Under the pieces are notes generated by a model, which saw nothing but the letters and a program-made list of their open reading frames with translations, was not told where the DNA came from and did no database searches. Of a DNA stretch of 64,000 nucleotides, positions 39,579 to 48,765 are shown piece after piece (positions within the stretch are counted from its first letter, which is position 1; the number at the start of each line of letters is the position of its first letter). Location of the stretch: NCBI RefSeq assembly GCF_014204525.1, contig NZ_JACHLP010000008.1:1-64000 (forward strand), read 5' to 3'. This stretch comes from Roseateles oligotrophus. Its GTDB lineage: Bacteria > Pseudomonadota > Gammaproteobacteria > Burkholderiales > Burkholderiaceae_C. The position numbers were made by a program, and so were the translations under genes.

Positions 39579-40682
39579 GTGAGTGCCATGACGACCGCTT
39601 TCGCTAACCCCTCTGCCTCAGCCAAACGGCCAGCGCCCAGCTTGCTACGCCGCTGGGCCCAGCCCTTTGTCGACCCCGCCGTGTTTGACTATTGGGCCAG
39701 CCACATCAACCCCTTGTGGACCTGGGAGCGCCCGCTGGCGCGCGTGGTGGGGCGTGAGGAGGCGGCCGCCGGCTCCGTGACCCTGGTCCTGCAGCCCAAT
39801 CGTCACTGGAAGGGCTTCACACCCGGCCAGCATCTGCATATCGGCGCCGAGATCCAGGGCCGCCGCATCACCCGCTCCTACAGCCTCAGCGATATTCCGC
39901 GCGCCGATGGCCGCATCGCCATCACCGTTCAAAAAGTGGACGGCGGCCAGCTCTCCACCCATCTGTGCAACCAGACCCGGGTCGGCGATGTGCTGGAGCT
40001 GGCGCCGGCCTTTGGCGATCTGGTCTTGCCCAAGACCTTGTCGGGCAGCCTGCTGCTGCTGGCCGCGGGCAGTGGCATCACGCCGCTGATGAGCCTGACC
40101 CGCGCCCTGGCGGCGCAAAACATGCCTAGGCCCCTGACCCTGATCTACTGGGTCAAGACCACGCCCCAAGCCTGCTTTGTGGCCGAGCTGCAAGCCCTGG
40201 CGCAGCGTTTCAATAACTTCAAATTTCAGCTGATCGCCACCCAGGAAGGCGGCCAGCGCATCCATGCCGAACAGCTCTCCGCCAGCCTGAGCGATGACCT
40301 GCACGCCCTGGCCTGCGGCCCCGGCGGCTTTGCGCAGACAGCGCGCGAGCTGCTGGCCGACCGGGCCCAGAGCTTCAAGGCCGAGGCCTTCACGCCCGCC
40401 GTGCCGCTCAACACCGACAGCAAGCACCAGGTCAAGGTGGAGCTGCGCCGCTCCGGCCGCACGCTGGAGGTGGCCTCCGGCGTCCCCCTGCTGCTGGCCC
40501 TGGAAGCACAAGGCCTGCGGCCCCAATCGGGTTGCCGCATGGGCATCTGCCACAGCTGCGTGTGCACCAAGCACGAGGGCCTGGCCGAAGACATCAACAC
40601 CGGCGAGCGTTGCAGCGAGCCCGAGGCCGCGATCCGCATCTGCGTGAGCCGCGCCTGTACCGATATCAGCCTAGACCTCTGA
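39579..40682 (+). CDS. Ferredoxin reductase-like flavoprotein, electron donor to the desaturase
   Basis: About 367 residues. FAD domain (RITRSYSLSD), NAD(P)-binding domain (LLAAGSGITPLMSL), and a C-terminal plant-type [2Fe-2S] domain with cysteines in GCRMGICHSCVC and a fourth in IRICVSRA. GGAG at 39568-39571 sits seven bases before a GTG at 39579, favouring that start; ATG 39588 is the alternative. It lies two bases before the desaturase and resembles the DesC/DesB-type reductase partners of pseudomonads, passing electrons from NAD(P)H. Confidence 0.9.
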   Translation: MSAMTTAFANPSASAKRPAPSLLRRWAQPFVDPAVFDYWASHINPLWTWERPLARVVGREEAAAGSVTLVLQPNRHWKGFTPGQHLHIGAEIQGRRITRSYSLSDIPRADGRIAITVQKVDGGQLSTHLCNQTRVGDVLELAPAFGDLVLPKTLSGSLLLLAAGSGITPLMSLTRALAAQNMPRPLTLIYWVKTTPQACFVAELQALAQRFNNFKFQLIATQEGGQRIHAEQLSASLSDDLHALACGPGGFAQTARELLADRAQSFKAEAFTPAVPLNTDSKHQVKVELRRSGRTLEVASGVPLLLALEAQGLRPQSGCRMGICHSCVCTKHEGLAEDINTGERCSEPEAAIRICVSRACTDISLDL

Positions 40683-40684
40683 AT

Positions 40685-41794
40685 ATGAACAAGTCACTGA
40701 CCCGCAATCTGAGCAACCAGGAGCTGGAGCAATTCGGCGCCGAAATCGACGCCTTGCGCGCCCGCACCGTGGCCGATCTGGGCGAGCGCGACGCGCGCTA
40801 TATCCGCAATATCTTCAAGACCGTGCGCTGGACCGAGTTGGTCGGCCGCGCGCTCCTGATGATCGGCGCCTTCCTGCCCACGCCCTGGATGATTGGTTTT
40901 TGGATCACCGGTGCGCTGAGCCTGGGTCTGTCCAAGATTCTCGACAATATGGAGCTGGGCCATAACGTCATCCACGGCCAGTTCGACTGGATGGGCGACC
41001 CCAAGTTCCAGGGCAAGAGCTTCGAGTGGGACATCGTCGGCACCAGCGAAAACTGGCGCAAGACCCACAACTTCCGCCACCACACCTACACCAATATCCA
41101 CGGCCTGGACGACGATATCGGCTACGGCCTGCTGCGCCTGTTCCCCGAGCAGAAGTGGAGCCCGCTGGCCCTGATCCAGCCCATCGTCGCGGTGTTCTTC
41201 GCCCTGCTGTTCCAGTGGGGTGTGGCGATCCAGAATCTGCCCAAGGGCGGCTATTTCGGCAAGCACGGCAAGGCCGCGCGCAAGGAGGTGAAGCTGGCCG
41301 CCCGCAAGGTCTCTCACCAGCTGATCAAGGACTATCTGATCTTCCCGGCGCTGGCCGGCCCCGGCTTCCTGGTCGTGCTAACGGGCAATCTGCTCGCCAA
41401 TATGCTGCGCAACGTCTGGACCTACACCATCATCTTCTGCGGCCACTTCACCACCGAGGTCGAGACCTTCCACCGCAATGTGCTGAAGAACGAGACCCGC
41501 GCCCACTGGTACTGGCGCCAGATCCGCGGCTCCAGCAATCTGGCCGGCGGCTTTGTGCTGAACACGCTGTCGGGCAATCTGAGCCACCAGATCGAGCACC
41601 ACCTCTTCCCCGATGTGCCGGCCAACCGCTATGTGGAGATGGCACCGGTGGTGCGCGACATCTGCCGCCGCTACGGCGTGCACTACAACACCGGCTCGCT
41701 GCCCAAGCAGTTCGGCCAGGTGGTCTGGCGCATCCTGCGCCACAGCTTCCCCAGCCGCCCCAGCCGCGCCCGCGTGGCCAGCTTGCAAAGCTGA
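40685..41794 (+). CDS. Membrane fatty acid (acyl-CoA) desaturase
   Basis: 369-residue di-iron membrane desaturase. The three histidine boxes are present: HNVIHG, HNFRHH and HQIEHHLFP. Membrane helices lie at about 55-90 and 155-240. It introduces a double bond into saturated acyl chains, adjusting membrane fluidity. It forms a two-gene operon with the upstream reductase and is followed by a strong terminator. Confidence 0.92.
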   Translation: MNKSLTRNLSNQELEQFGAEIDALRARTVADLGERDARYIRNIFKTVRWTELVGRALLMIGAFLPTPWMIGFWITGALSLGLSKILDNMELGHNVIHGQFDWMGDPKFQGKSFEWDIVGTSENWRKTHNFRHHTYTNIHGLDDDIGYGLLRLFPEQKWSPLALIQPIVAVFFALLFQWGVAIQNLPKGGYFGKHGKAARKEVKLAARKVSHQLIKDYLIFPALAGPGFLVVLTGNLLANMLRNVWTYTIIFCGHFTTEVETFHRNVLKNETRAHWYWRQIRGSSNLAGGFVLNTLSGNLSHQIEHHLFPDVPANRYVEMAPVVRDICRRYGVHYNTGSLPKQFGQVVWRILRHSFPSRPSRARVASLQS

Positions 41795-41799
41795 TGTCC

Positions 41800-41822
41800 A
41801 AGGCCCCTCGGGGCCTTTTTTC
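41800..41822 (+). terminator. Rho-independent terminator of the desaturase operon
   Basis: AAGGCCC-CTCG-GGGCCTT hairpin followed by a run of T, six bases after the desaturase stop. Because it lies ten bases from the convergent regulator gene it may serve only the + strand. Confidence 0.9.
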
Positions 41823-41831
41823 ATGGGCGCC

Positions 41832-42800
41832 TCAGGCGGCCCTGAAGCTGCGCCGCCAGGCGCTGGGCGAGACGGCAAAAGCCTTGTGGAAATGCAGGCG
41901 CAGCGAGGCCGCCGAACCAAAACCGGCCTGCGCCGCCACGACTTCCACGGACTGATCACCCCCCTCCAGCAAACGCTGGCAATAGCTCAGGCGCTCACGC
42001 AGCAGCCATTCGCCCACCGTGCTGCCCGTCAGCTGCTGGAAATGCCGGGTGAAGCTGCGCCGACTCATCAAGGCCCGCGCCGCCAGGCTGTCCAGGCTGT
42101 GCGGCTGATCCAGCTTGGCCCGTACCTCGTCCAGCAAGGCCGATAGCTTGGACTCACGCGCCCGCAGCGGCACGGCCTGTTCGATGTACTGGGCCTGGCC
42201 GCCCTGACGATGCGGCGGCACGACCAGGCGCCGCGCCACCGAATTGGCCAACTGGCTGCCGCAGCGGCGGCGCAGCAGATGCAGGCAGGCGTCGATGCCC
42301 GCGGCCGTACCGGCCGAGGTCAAGACCTGACCCTCCTCGATATACAGCACATCCACCTCCACCGCGATCTGTGGAAAGCGCCGGGCAAAGTCCTGGGCAT
42401 AGGCCCAATGGGTGGTGGCGCGGCAACCCGCCAGCAGACCGGCCTCGGCCAGCACATAAGCACCCAGGCAAAGCCCCACGATCTGGGCACCGCGCCGGTG
42501 CGCGGCCTGCAAGGCCTTCAGCAGCGCCGCCGGCACCGCTTCGCCGGGGTCGCGCCAGCTGGGCACGATGACGATATCGGCCCGGCGCAGCACCGCCAGG
42601 CCGAAGTCCGGCTGCAGCGCAAAACCCGCCGTGCTGCGCAAGCGCCCGGGCTCGGCGGCGCAGACCCGCACATCAAAGGCCGGCACACCCGCCTGCGCCT
42701 CGCCAAACACCGCACAGGGCACGGCGAGATGAAAGGCGCTGATCTGGTCAAAAGCCAGCACGGCGACGATGGGCAAGGCGGGGCGGGCAGCTGAAGACAT
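41832..42800 (-). CDS. GlxA-type AraC-family transcriptional regulator
   Basis: 322 residues: an N-terminal DJ-1/PfpI-like amidase fold (IVAVLAFDQISAFHLAVP, nucleophile-elbow-like VGLCLGAYVLAEAG, with a Cys) fused to two AraC helix-turn-helix motifs (SLDSLAARALMSRRSFTRHF, EVVAAQAGFGSAASLRLHF). The GlxA group regulates amino acid or quaternary amine catabolism. The ATG at 42800 is divergent from an isochorismatase-family gene, which is its most likely target. Confidence 0.9.
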   Translation of the reverse strand: MSSAARPALPIVAVLAFDQISAFHLAVPCAVFGEAQAGVPAFDVRVCAAEPGRLRSTAGFALQPDFGLAVLRRADIVIVPSWRDPGEAVPAALLKALQAAHRRGAQIVGLCLGAYVLAEAGLLAGCRATTHWAYAQDFARRFPQIAVEVDVLYIEEGQVLTSAGTAAGIDACLHLLRRRCGSQLANSVARRLVVPPHRQGGQAQYIEQAVPLRARESKLSALLDEVRAKLDQPHSLDSLAARALMSRRSFTRHFQQLTGSTVGEWLLRERLSYCQRLLEGGDQSVEVVAAQAGFGSAASLRLHFHKAFAVSPSAWRRSFRAA

Positions 42801-42901
42801 TGGCCCGATCTTAGCGATTGTTGTCACTCGGGCCACTCGCCGAATCGAGGCCCCAGGCCAACAATGAAGTCCTCATTTCAACGAACCCAGCGATCCAAAC
42901 C

Positions 42902-43444
42902 ATGACCCATACAGCGCCCCAGCCCCGTACCGCCCTGCTGCTCATCGACGTCCAGATGGACTACTTCCCCGGCGGCCTCTTCCCGCTATGGCAAGCCGAG
43001 GCCACGCTGAGCCGCAGCCTGGCCGCCATGCAGCGCGCCCGCGAACTGGGCCTGCCCATCGTGCTGGTCCAGCATGTGGCCGACCCCGCCAAAGGCCCCG
43101 CCCCCTTCTTCAACGCGGGCAGCACCGGCGTGGCCTTGCATCCGGCCGTGCTGGCCGCCGCCGGCCCCGAGCCCCTCATCGTGAGCAAGCGCTTTGCCGA
43201 CAGCTTCGAGGGCACGACGCTGGAGGCCACGCTGAGCGGCCTGGGCGTCGAAGCGCTGCTGGTCGCCGGCATGATGACGCAGAACTGCGTGGTCTTCACC
43301 GCCCTCTCCAAGGCGGCCGAGAAGTACCGGGTGCAGATCCTGCCGGACTGCTGCACCACCGTCAGCGAAATGATTCACAAGATCGCGCTCAGCGGTGTGT
43401 CGACCCGGGTCCAGCTGACACCTAGCGAAGAAGCCCTGGCCTGA
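42902..43444 (+). CDS. Isochorismatase-family cysteine hydrolase
   Basis: 180 residues with the family triad: Asp in LLIDVQMDYFPGG, Lys in IVSKRFADSFEGT and the nucleophile Cys in GMMTQNCVVFTA, with the conserved cis-peptide before it. Such enzymes hydrolyse amides (nicotinamidase-like) or vinyl ethers; the substrate is not known. Starts at ATG 42902. Divergent from the GlxA-type regulator. Confidence 0.9.
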   Translation: MTHTAPQPRTALLLIDVQMDYFPGGLFPLWQAEATLSRSLAAMQRARELGLPIVLVQHVADPAKGPAPFFNAGSTGVALHPAVLAAAGPEPLIVSKRFADSFEGTTLEATLSGLGVEALLVAGMMTQNCVVFTALSKAAEKYRVQILPDCCTTVSEMIHKIALSGVSTRVQLTPSEEALA

Positions 43445-43465
43445 GGAAGCGCCGAGCGGACAAGC

Positions 43466-45481
43466 TCAGAAATGAATCCCCTTCATCATCTGCTGCAGGG
43501 CGATGGCCTCGGGCGAAAGCTGGGGCCGGCCGCCGCCCTTGGCCGCCTTGTCGCCCTTGGCCGCCTCGCTGTCCGGGAACATGCGGAAGCTGGTGTTCAT
43601 GACGATCTGCGCCACCCGCGGCATCAGCGCATGCATCAGCTCGCCGGTGATGCCTAACCTCGTGGCGATGCGGACGGGCTTGGCAATGCAGGCCTCGGCA
43701 ATCATGTCGGCCGCCTCCTCGGGGCTCAGCGTGGGCACATTGTTGTAGATCTGGGTCGGCGCAATCATGGGCGTGCGCACCAGCGGCATATTGATGGTGG
43801 TGAAGGTGATGCCTTGGTCGGCAAACTCGGAGGAGGCGCAGCGCGTCCAGGCATCCAGCGCGGCCTTGGAGGCCACATAGGCCGAGAAGCGCGGCGCATT
43901 CGTCAGCACGCCGATGCTGGAGATGTTCACCACATGGCCGCGCCGCTTGGCCACCATGCCGGGCAGCAAGCCCATGGTGACGCGCAGGCAGCCGAAGTAG
44001 TTCAGCTGCATGGTGCGTTCGTAGTCGTGGAAGCGGTCATAACTGCCCTCGATGGCGCGGCGTATGGAGCGGCCGGCATTGTTGATGAGGAAATCCACGC
44101 CGCCGAAATTGTCGGCGATCCAGGCCATCATCTCGGCGCAGCTCTGCTCGTTGGCGATATCGGCCGAGTAGCTATGCACCCGGGCCTGGGCGCCGGCGGC
44201 GGCGCGGATCTGCTGCAGCGCCTCGGTCAGCTTGACCTCGTCGCGCGCGCAGATCAGCGTGATGGCGCCAGCCTCGGCGAACTTGATGGCCGCCGCCAGG
44301 CCTATGCCCGAAGAGCCTCCCGTCACCAGCACCACCTTGCCCGCCACCGTGCCGCGCAGGCTGCGGTCGATGAAGAGGGCCGGGTCCAGATGGCGCTCCC
44401 AGTAGTCCCACAAGCGCCAGGCGTAATCGTGCAGATTCGGGCAGGCAATGCCCGAACCCTTCAGCGCCGCCTCGGTGTCGCGGCAGTCGAAACGGGTGGG
44501 GTAGTTGATGAAGGTGAGCATGTCATCGGGCAGGCCCAGGTCCTTCATCACCGCCTGGCGGATGCGCCGCACCGGCGCCAGCGCCATCAGCCCCTTCTTG
44601 ACACTCTTGGGGATGAAGCCCAGCAAGGCCGCGTTGATGAAGAGATTCATCTTGGGCGCGTGGGCGGCCTTGGAGAAGATGTCCAGCACATCGCCGACGC
44701 GGTAGCCCACCGGGTCGACCAGGTGGAAGCAGGCGCCGCTCTTGCGCTGCTGATGGCTGATGTGCTCCAGCGCATCCACCACAAAGTCCACCGGCACGAT
44801 ATTGACCCGCCCGCCCTCCAGGCCGATGGCCGGCATCCAGGGCGGCAGGATCTGGCGCAGGCGCTGGATGGGTTTGAAGAAGTAGTAGGGGCCGTCGATC
44901 TTGTCCATCTCGCCGGTCCGGGAGTCGCCCACCACCATGGCCGGGCGGTACACCGTCCAGGGCTTTTTGCACTCCTTGCGCACGATTTTTTCGCTCTCGT
45001 GCTTGCTCATGAAGTAAGGGTGGTCCAGGCCCTCCGCCTCGCTGAACATATCCTCGCGGAACACGCCCTCGTACAGGCCGGCCGCGGCGATGGACGAGAC
45101 ATGGTGCACATGGCCCGCATCCACCGCCTGGGCGAACTCCAGCATGCTGCGGGTGCCGTCGATATTGGCCCGCAGCTGCGATTCCTCGTCGGCCTTCAGG
45201 TCGTAGACGGCGGCCAGGTGGTAAACGTGATCGATCTGGCCCTTGAGGCGCTTGAGGTCCTCGGCGCCGACCCCCAGCTTCTTGCCGATCAGATCGCCAA
45301 AGACAGGCACGGCCCGGGTCTTGGCATTCTTGCCCAGGCCCCAGAACTCCAACAGCTCGGGCAGCTTGTCCCGGCTTTCTTCGCGCAGTAGAAAGTGCAC
45401 CGTGCTGCCACGGCGGGCCAGTAGTTTCTTCACCAGGCGTTTGCCGATAAAGCCGGTGGCTCCAGTCACGAAATACTGCAT
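43466..45481 (-). CDS. Two-domain fatty acyl-CoA reductase (SDR fusion, AcrA1/FACoAR type)
   Basis: 671 residues with two Rossmann SDR modules. The N-terminal extended SDR has FVTGATGFIGKRLV and a YxxxK motif (YFMSKHESEK), and resembles acyl-CoA/thioester reductases. The C-terminal classical SDR has VLVTGGSSGIGLAA, NNAGRSIRR, and YVASKAALDAW. This order and length match bacterial fatty acyl-CoA reductases that make fatty alcohol or aldehyde for wax esters (Marinobacter FACoAR, mycobacterial AcrA1). The role here is inferred from architecture. The start at 45481 gives MQYFVTGATG. Divergent from a phasin gene. Confidence 0.8.
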   Translation of the reverse strand: MQYFVTGATGFIGKRLVKKLLARRGSTVHFLLREESRDKLPELLEFWGLGKNAKTRAVPVFGDLIGKKLGVGAEDLKRLKGQIDHVYHLAAVYDLKADEESQLRANIDGTRSMLEFAQAVDAGHVHHVSSIAAAGLYEGVFREDMFSEAEGLDHPYFMSKHESEKIVRKECKKPWTVYRPAMVVGDSRTGEMDKIDGPYYFFKPIQRLRQILPPWMPAIGLEGGRVNIVPVDFVVDALEHISHQQRKSGACFHLVDPVGYRVGDVLDIFSKAAHAPKMNLFINAALLGFIPKSVKKGLMALAPVRRIRQAVMKDLGLPDDMLTFINYPTRFDCRDTEAALKGSGIACPNLHDYAWRLWDYWERHLDPALFIDRSLRGTVAGKVVLVTGGSSGIGLAAAIKFAEAGAITLICARDEVKLTEALQQIRAAAGAQARVHSYSADIANEQSCAEMMAWIADNFGGVDFLINNAGRSIRRAIEGSYDRFHDYERTMQLNYFGCLRVTMGLLPGMVAKRRGHVVNISSIGVLTNAPRFSAYVASKAALDAWTRCASSEFADQGITFTTINMPLVRTPMIAPTQIYNNVPTLSPEEAADMIAEACIAKPVRIATRLGITGELMHALMPRVAQIVMNTSFRMFPDSEAAKGDKAAKGGGRPQLSPEAIALQQMMKGIHF

Positions 45482-45722
45482 TGCAATCTCCTGTTGTTTG
45501 AATTTGCGCTGCGATTCTTGACCATCCGTAGCAGCACGCCCCCCGCGCTTACCCGCAGTTGCCGGGCCAGGGCGCGAGCCCGCCAATAGGTAGAGGGCAC
45601 AGCCTAGGAAGTACCGATGCACAGAAGGCAGCGCTGGCTCTATAGTGAGGCAAGCGCCCGCAAAGACGGGCGGCACGAGTCAAACAAAGCACGGCAAATT
45701 GTCATCACAAAGGACTGAGAAC

Positions 45723-46514
45723 ATGGTCAAGAAGCTTCAGAAAATGGCGGCTAAAAAGAACACGGCGGCTAACGGCTCCTTGGGTGCTGCCTTTGGCTCT
45801 GCCATCCCCGCAGGCCTGCTGGACAGCCAACTGGCCCAGAACATCAAGGACTCCGCCCAGCAGATCTGGGCGGCCGGCCTGGGTGCCTTCTCCAAGGCCC
45901 AGGGCGAAGGCGGCAAGGTGTTTGAAGCCCTGGTCAAGGAAGGCGTCCATCTGCAGAAGAAGACCCAATCCGCCGCCGAAGACAAGCTCGGCGCCATGGC
46001 CAGCAAAATGAGCGGCATGGCCGGCGACGTCGGCAGCAAGGCCGGCCAGCATTGGGACAAGCTGGAGAACCTGTTTGAAGAGCGCGTCGCCCGTGCCTTG
46101 AAGCGTTTGGGCGTGCCTTCGGCCAAGGAGGTGAACGAGCTGATCGAACGCCTGAACGCCCTGAGCGATCACCTGGATCTGCCCAAGGCAAAGCCCGCCA
46201 AGCCCGTCAAGGCGGCGGCCAAAAAGGCCAGCAAGCCAGCACCCAAGGCGGCTGCCAAGCCCGCGGCAAAAAAGGCGGCCCCCAAGGCCGCCAGCGCCAC
46301 ACCCAAGTCGCCCTTCAAGACGGCGAGCAAGGCCGCAAGCAAGACCGCCAGCGCCCCGGCCGCCGCCAAGAAGGCGTTAAGCCAGGCCGTCAAAGCGGCC
46401 AAGCCCGCCGCCAAGGCCATCAAGGCCGCAGCAGCCCCGGCGGCCAAGAAGGCCCCGGCCAGAAAGGCCGCCGCCCCCAAGCTGGAGGCCAAGATCGAAA
46501 CCACCCAGGCCTGA
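45723..46514 (+). CDS. Phasin family protein with histone-like Lys/Ala tail
   Basis: 263 residues. The N-terminal 150 form a PhaF/PhaI-type phasin (IKDSAQQIWAAGLGAFSKAQ, VFEALVKEGVHLQKKTQ, VARALKRLGVPSAKEV), which coats polyhydroxyalkanoate granules. The C-terminal 110 residues are AAKKA/PAKPA repeats like histone H1, as in Pseudomonas PhaF, which binds DNA and distributes granules at division. The start at 45723 is chosen by family comparison. Divergent from the acyl-CoA reductase. Confidence 0.9.
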   Translation: MVKKLQKMAAKKNTAANGSLGAAFGSAIPAGLLDSQLAQNIKDSAQQIWAAGLGAFSKAQGEGGKVFEALVKEGVHLQKKTQSAAEDKLGAMASKMSGMAGDVGSKAGQHWDKLENLFEERVARALKRLGVPSAKEVNELIERLNALSDHLDLPKAKPAKPVKAAAKKASKPAPKAAAKPAAKKAAPKAASATPKSPFKTASKAASKTASAPAAAKKALSQAVKAAKPAAKAIKAAAAPAAKKAPARKAAAPKLEAKIETTQA

Positions 46515-46534
46515 GGCCTGCCCGCTCAACCTCA

Positions 46535-46561
46535 GCCAGCCCTCGCCCAAAGAGGGCTGGC
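46535..46561. terminator. Hairpin between convergent phasin and carboxypeptidase genes
   Basis: Ten-base stem GCCAGCCCTC / GAGGGCTGGC with a seven-base loop, about 20 bases past the phasin stop and 25 before the carboxypeptidase stop on the other strand. There is no T-run, so termination strength is uncertain. Confidence 0.55.
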
Positions 46562-46586
46562 GCGTGAGCGGTAGCGCCCGCCTCGC

Positions 46587-48086
46587 TCAGCCCAAATAGC
46601 GGGACTGCAGATGCGCCTTGAAATGCGCCGGGTTCAGCGGCTCGCCGCTGGCGCGGCGCACCAGCTCGGGCGTCTCGTAGCGGCTGGCCTGCAGCCAGAT
46701 GTTTTGCTTGAGCCAGTCGAACACCGGGGCCAGATTGCCGGCGCCGATTTGCGCGTCCAGATCCGGCATGGCGCGGCGCATGGCGGCAAACCACTGGGCG
46801 GCATACATGGCGCCCAAGGTGTAGCAGGGGAAGTAGCCGACCAGGCCGCAGCCCCAGTGCACATCCTGCATGCAGCCATCCTTGAAATTGCCGCGGGTGT
46901 CCAGGCCCAGCAGCTCCATCATCTTGGCGTCCCACAGGGCGGGGATGTCATCGCACTCGATCTGGCCTTCGATCAGGGCACGCTCGATTTCAAAGCGCAG
47001 GATGATGTGGGCGGGGTAGGTCACCTCGTCGGCGTCGACACGGATCAGGCCCGGATTCACCCGGGTCAGCAGGCCATGCACATTGCCGGCCTCGAAAGCG
47101 GGCTGGGCCCCGAAGTGCTGGTTCAGCAGCGGGCTCAAGAGCTTGGCGAAAGCGGGGTGGCTGCCCAGCTGCATCTCGAAGCTGAGCGACTGGCTCTCGT
47201 GCAAGCCCATGGAGCGCGCCTCTGACAAGGGCTGGCCCAGCCATTCGCGCGGACGGTTCTGCTCGTAGCGGCCATGGCCGGTTTCGTGGATGGTGCCCAT
47301 CAGGCTGGGCAGGAAGTTGTCCTCGCGGTAGCGCGTGGTCATGCGCACGTCTTCGGGCACGCCGCCGCAAAACGGGTGGGCGCTCTCGTCCAGACGGCCG
47401 GCTTCAAAATCAAAACCCATCAAGCGCATGGCATCCAGGCCCAGGGCGCGCTGGGCGGTCTTGGAGAAGCTGCCCACCGGCTCCCGCACCGTTTCAGTGG
47501 CCTGCTTGGCGCGCACGTTCTGGATCAGCGCCGGCAGCCAGCTGCGCAGATCGCCGAACACGCGGTCCACCTCGGCACTGCGCATGCCGGGTTCGTACTG
47601 ATCCATCAGCGCGTCATAACGGGACAAACCCGTGGAGTCGGCCAGATAGTTCGCCTCTTCGCGCGCCAGCTTGATGACCTCGCGCAGATTGGGCAGATAA
47701 CCCGTCCAGTCATTCGCCTGGCGCTGGCCGCGCCAGGCATGCTCGCAGCGCGAGCCGGCCAGGGACTTGGCCTCCACCAGCTCCTGCGGCAAGGCATTGG
47801 AGGCGCGCCAGACGCGCCGCATCTCACGCAGATTGGCGCGCTGGTCGGCGTCCAGCGGCTCTTGCTCGGCGGCGTCCAGCAGGGCTTTCAGCGCCGGTTC
47901 GGTGGCCAGTTGGTGCAGCAGGCCGCCCATCTCGGCCAGGGCCAGGGAGCGGGCCTCATTGCCCTTGGCGGGCATATTGGCCGACTGATCCCATTCGGCG
48001 ATCGACTTCAGGTGGGTCAGATGGTGCAGGCGCTGGTGGCGCTTGTGCAGTTCGGCATAGGCGCTGGGCATGGCTTGGGTATTCAT
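46587..48086 (-). CDS. M32 family metallocarboxypeptidase (Taq type)
   Basis: 499-residue, mostly helical zinc carboxypeptidase. The zinc motif is HETGH in GTIHETGHGRYEQNRP, with the downstream glutamate in the HESQSLSFEM region; the N-terminal SIAEWDQSANMPAKG segment is conserved in the family. It removes C-terminal residues from peptides in the cytoplasm. Length is typical (about 500). Confidence 0.95.
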   Translation of the reverse strand: MNTQAMPSAYAELHKRHQRLHHLTHLKSIAEWDQSANMPAKGNEARSLALAEMGGLLHQLATEPALKALLDAAEQEPLDADQRANLREMRRVWRASNALPQELVEAKSLAGSRCEHAWRGQRQANDWTGYLPNLREVIKLAREEANYLADSTGLSRYDALMDQYEPGMRSAEVDRVFGDLRSWLPALIQNVRAKQATETVREPVGSFSKTAQRALGLDAMRLMGFDFEAGRLDESAHPFCGGVPEDVRMTTRYREDNFLPSLMGTIHETGHGRYEQNRPREWLGQPLSEARSMGLHESQSLSFEMQLGSHPAFAKLLSPLLNQHFGAQPAFEAGNVHGLLTRVNPGLIRVDADEVTYPAHIILRFEIERALIEGQIECDDIPALWDAKMMELLGLDTRGNFKDGCMQDVHWGCGLVGYFPCYTLGAMYAAQWFAAMRRAMPDLDAQIGAGNLAPVFDWLKQNIWLQASRYETPELVRRASGEPLNPAHFKAHLQSRYLG

Positions 48087-48161
48087 GATGAGGCGGGTGC
48101 TTGTGGCAATGGATGCAGGCCTGCATTGTCATCGCATGGCCATGGGCCAAAGCCTCCCCCA

Positions 48162-48656
48162 TCAGGGGGGAAATACCCAGACCAGGGCCGCCGTCATCAG
48201 CACATAGCGAAAAAATTTACCCACGGCCATATAGGCCAGGCAAGGCCAGAAAGGCAGTTTGAGCCAGCCGGCCACGGCGCACAGGGGGTCGCCCACCACT
48301 GGCAGCCAGCTCAGCAAGCAGGCCTTGGCGCCGAAGCGGCTCAGCCAATCGAGCGCGCGCGGGTTCGGCGGCTTTTTGTGGCGCGCATGTTCGTAAGCGG
48401 CTTCGGCGCCATAACCCATCCACCAGCTGATGGCACCGCCCAGGGTATTGCCCAGGGTGGCGACCAGAATCGCCGGCCAGAACATGCTGGGGTCGGACTT
48501 GACCAGCAGAAACACCGCCGGCTCCGAGCCCAGGGGCAGCAAGGTGGCCGAGACCAGGGCCACCAGGAAGACTGCGGCCAGGCCCACCTTGGGCAGGGCC
48601 AGGGCGGCCAAGAGGGCAAGAATGCCCGACTCCAGAAACTTCTCCATGGCGGGCAT
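48162..48656 (-). CDS. YqaA/DedA-like inner membrane protein
   Basis: 164-residue membrane protein of the SNARE-associated/VTT family: SATLLPLGSEPAVFLL, then GNTLGGAISWWMGYG and KACLLSWLPVVGDPLCAVAGWL, which match YqaA. Related DedA proteins act in lipid flipping and membrane homeostasis; this subfamily is poorly defined. A TTG at 48665 and ATGs at 48656 and 48647 are possible starts; 48656 is a compromise. Confidence 0.85.
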   Translation of the reverse strand: MPAMEKFLESGILALLAALALPKVGLAAVFLVALVSATLLPLGSEPAVFLLVKSDPSMFWPAILVATLGNTLGGAISWWMGYGAEAAYEHARHKKPPNPRALDWLSRFGAKACLLSWLPVVGDPLCAVAGWLKLPFWPCLAYMAVGKFFRYVLMTAALVWVFPP

Positions 48657-48765
48657 TATCGGCAAGGCCGGCTGGCTTATACTATTGCCTCATTTTTGGG
48701 CAAACGCCCAAATTCAGCGGTTTCTTCAGCGGCCCAAGGCCGCCCCCTCCCAGCTTCCCCTTCCC

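Noticed and set aside
43814-45391. A 525-residue frame opposite the acyl-CoA reductase
   Set aside because: Same shadow composition; the SDR motifs on the other strand are unambiguous.
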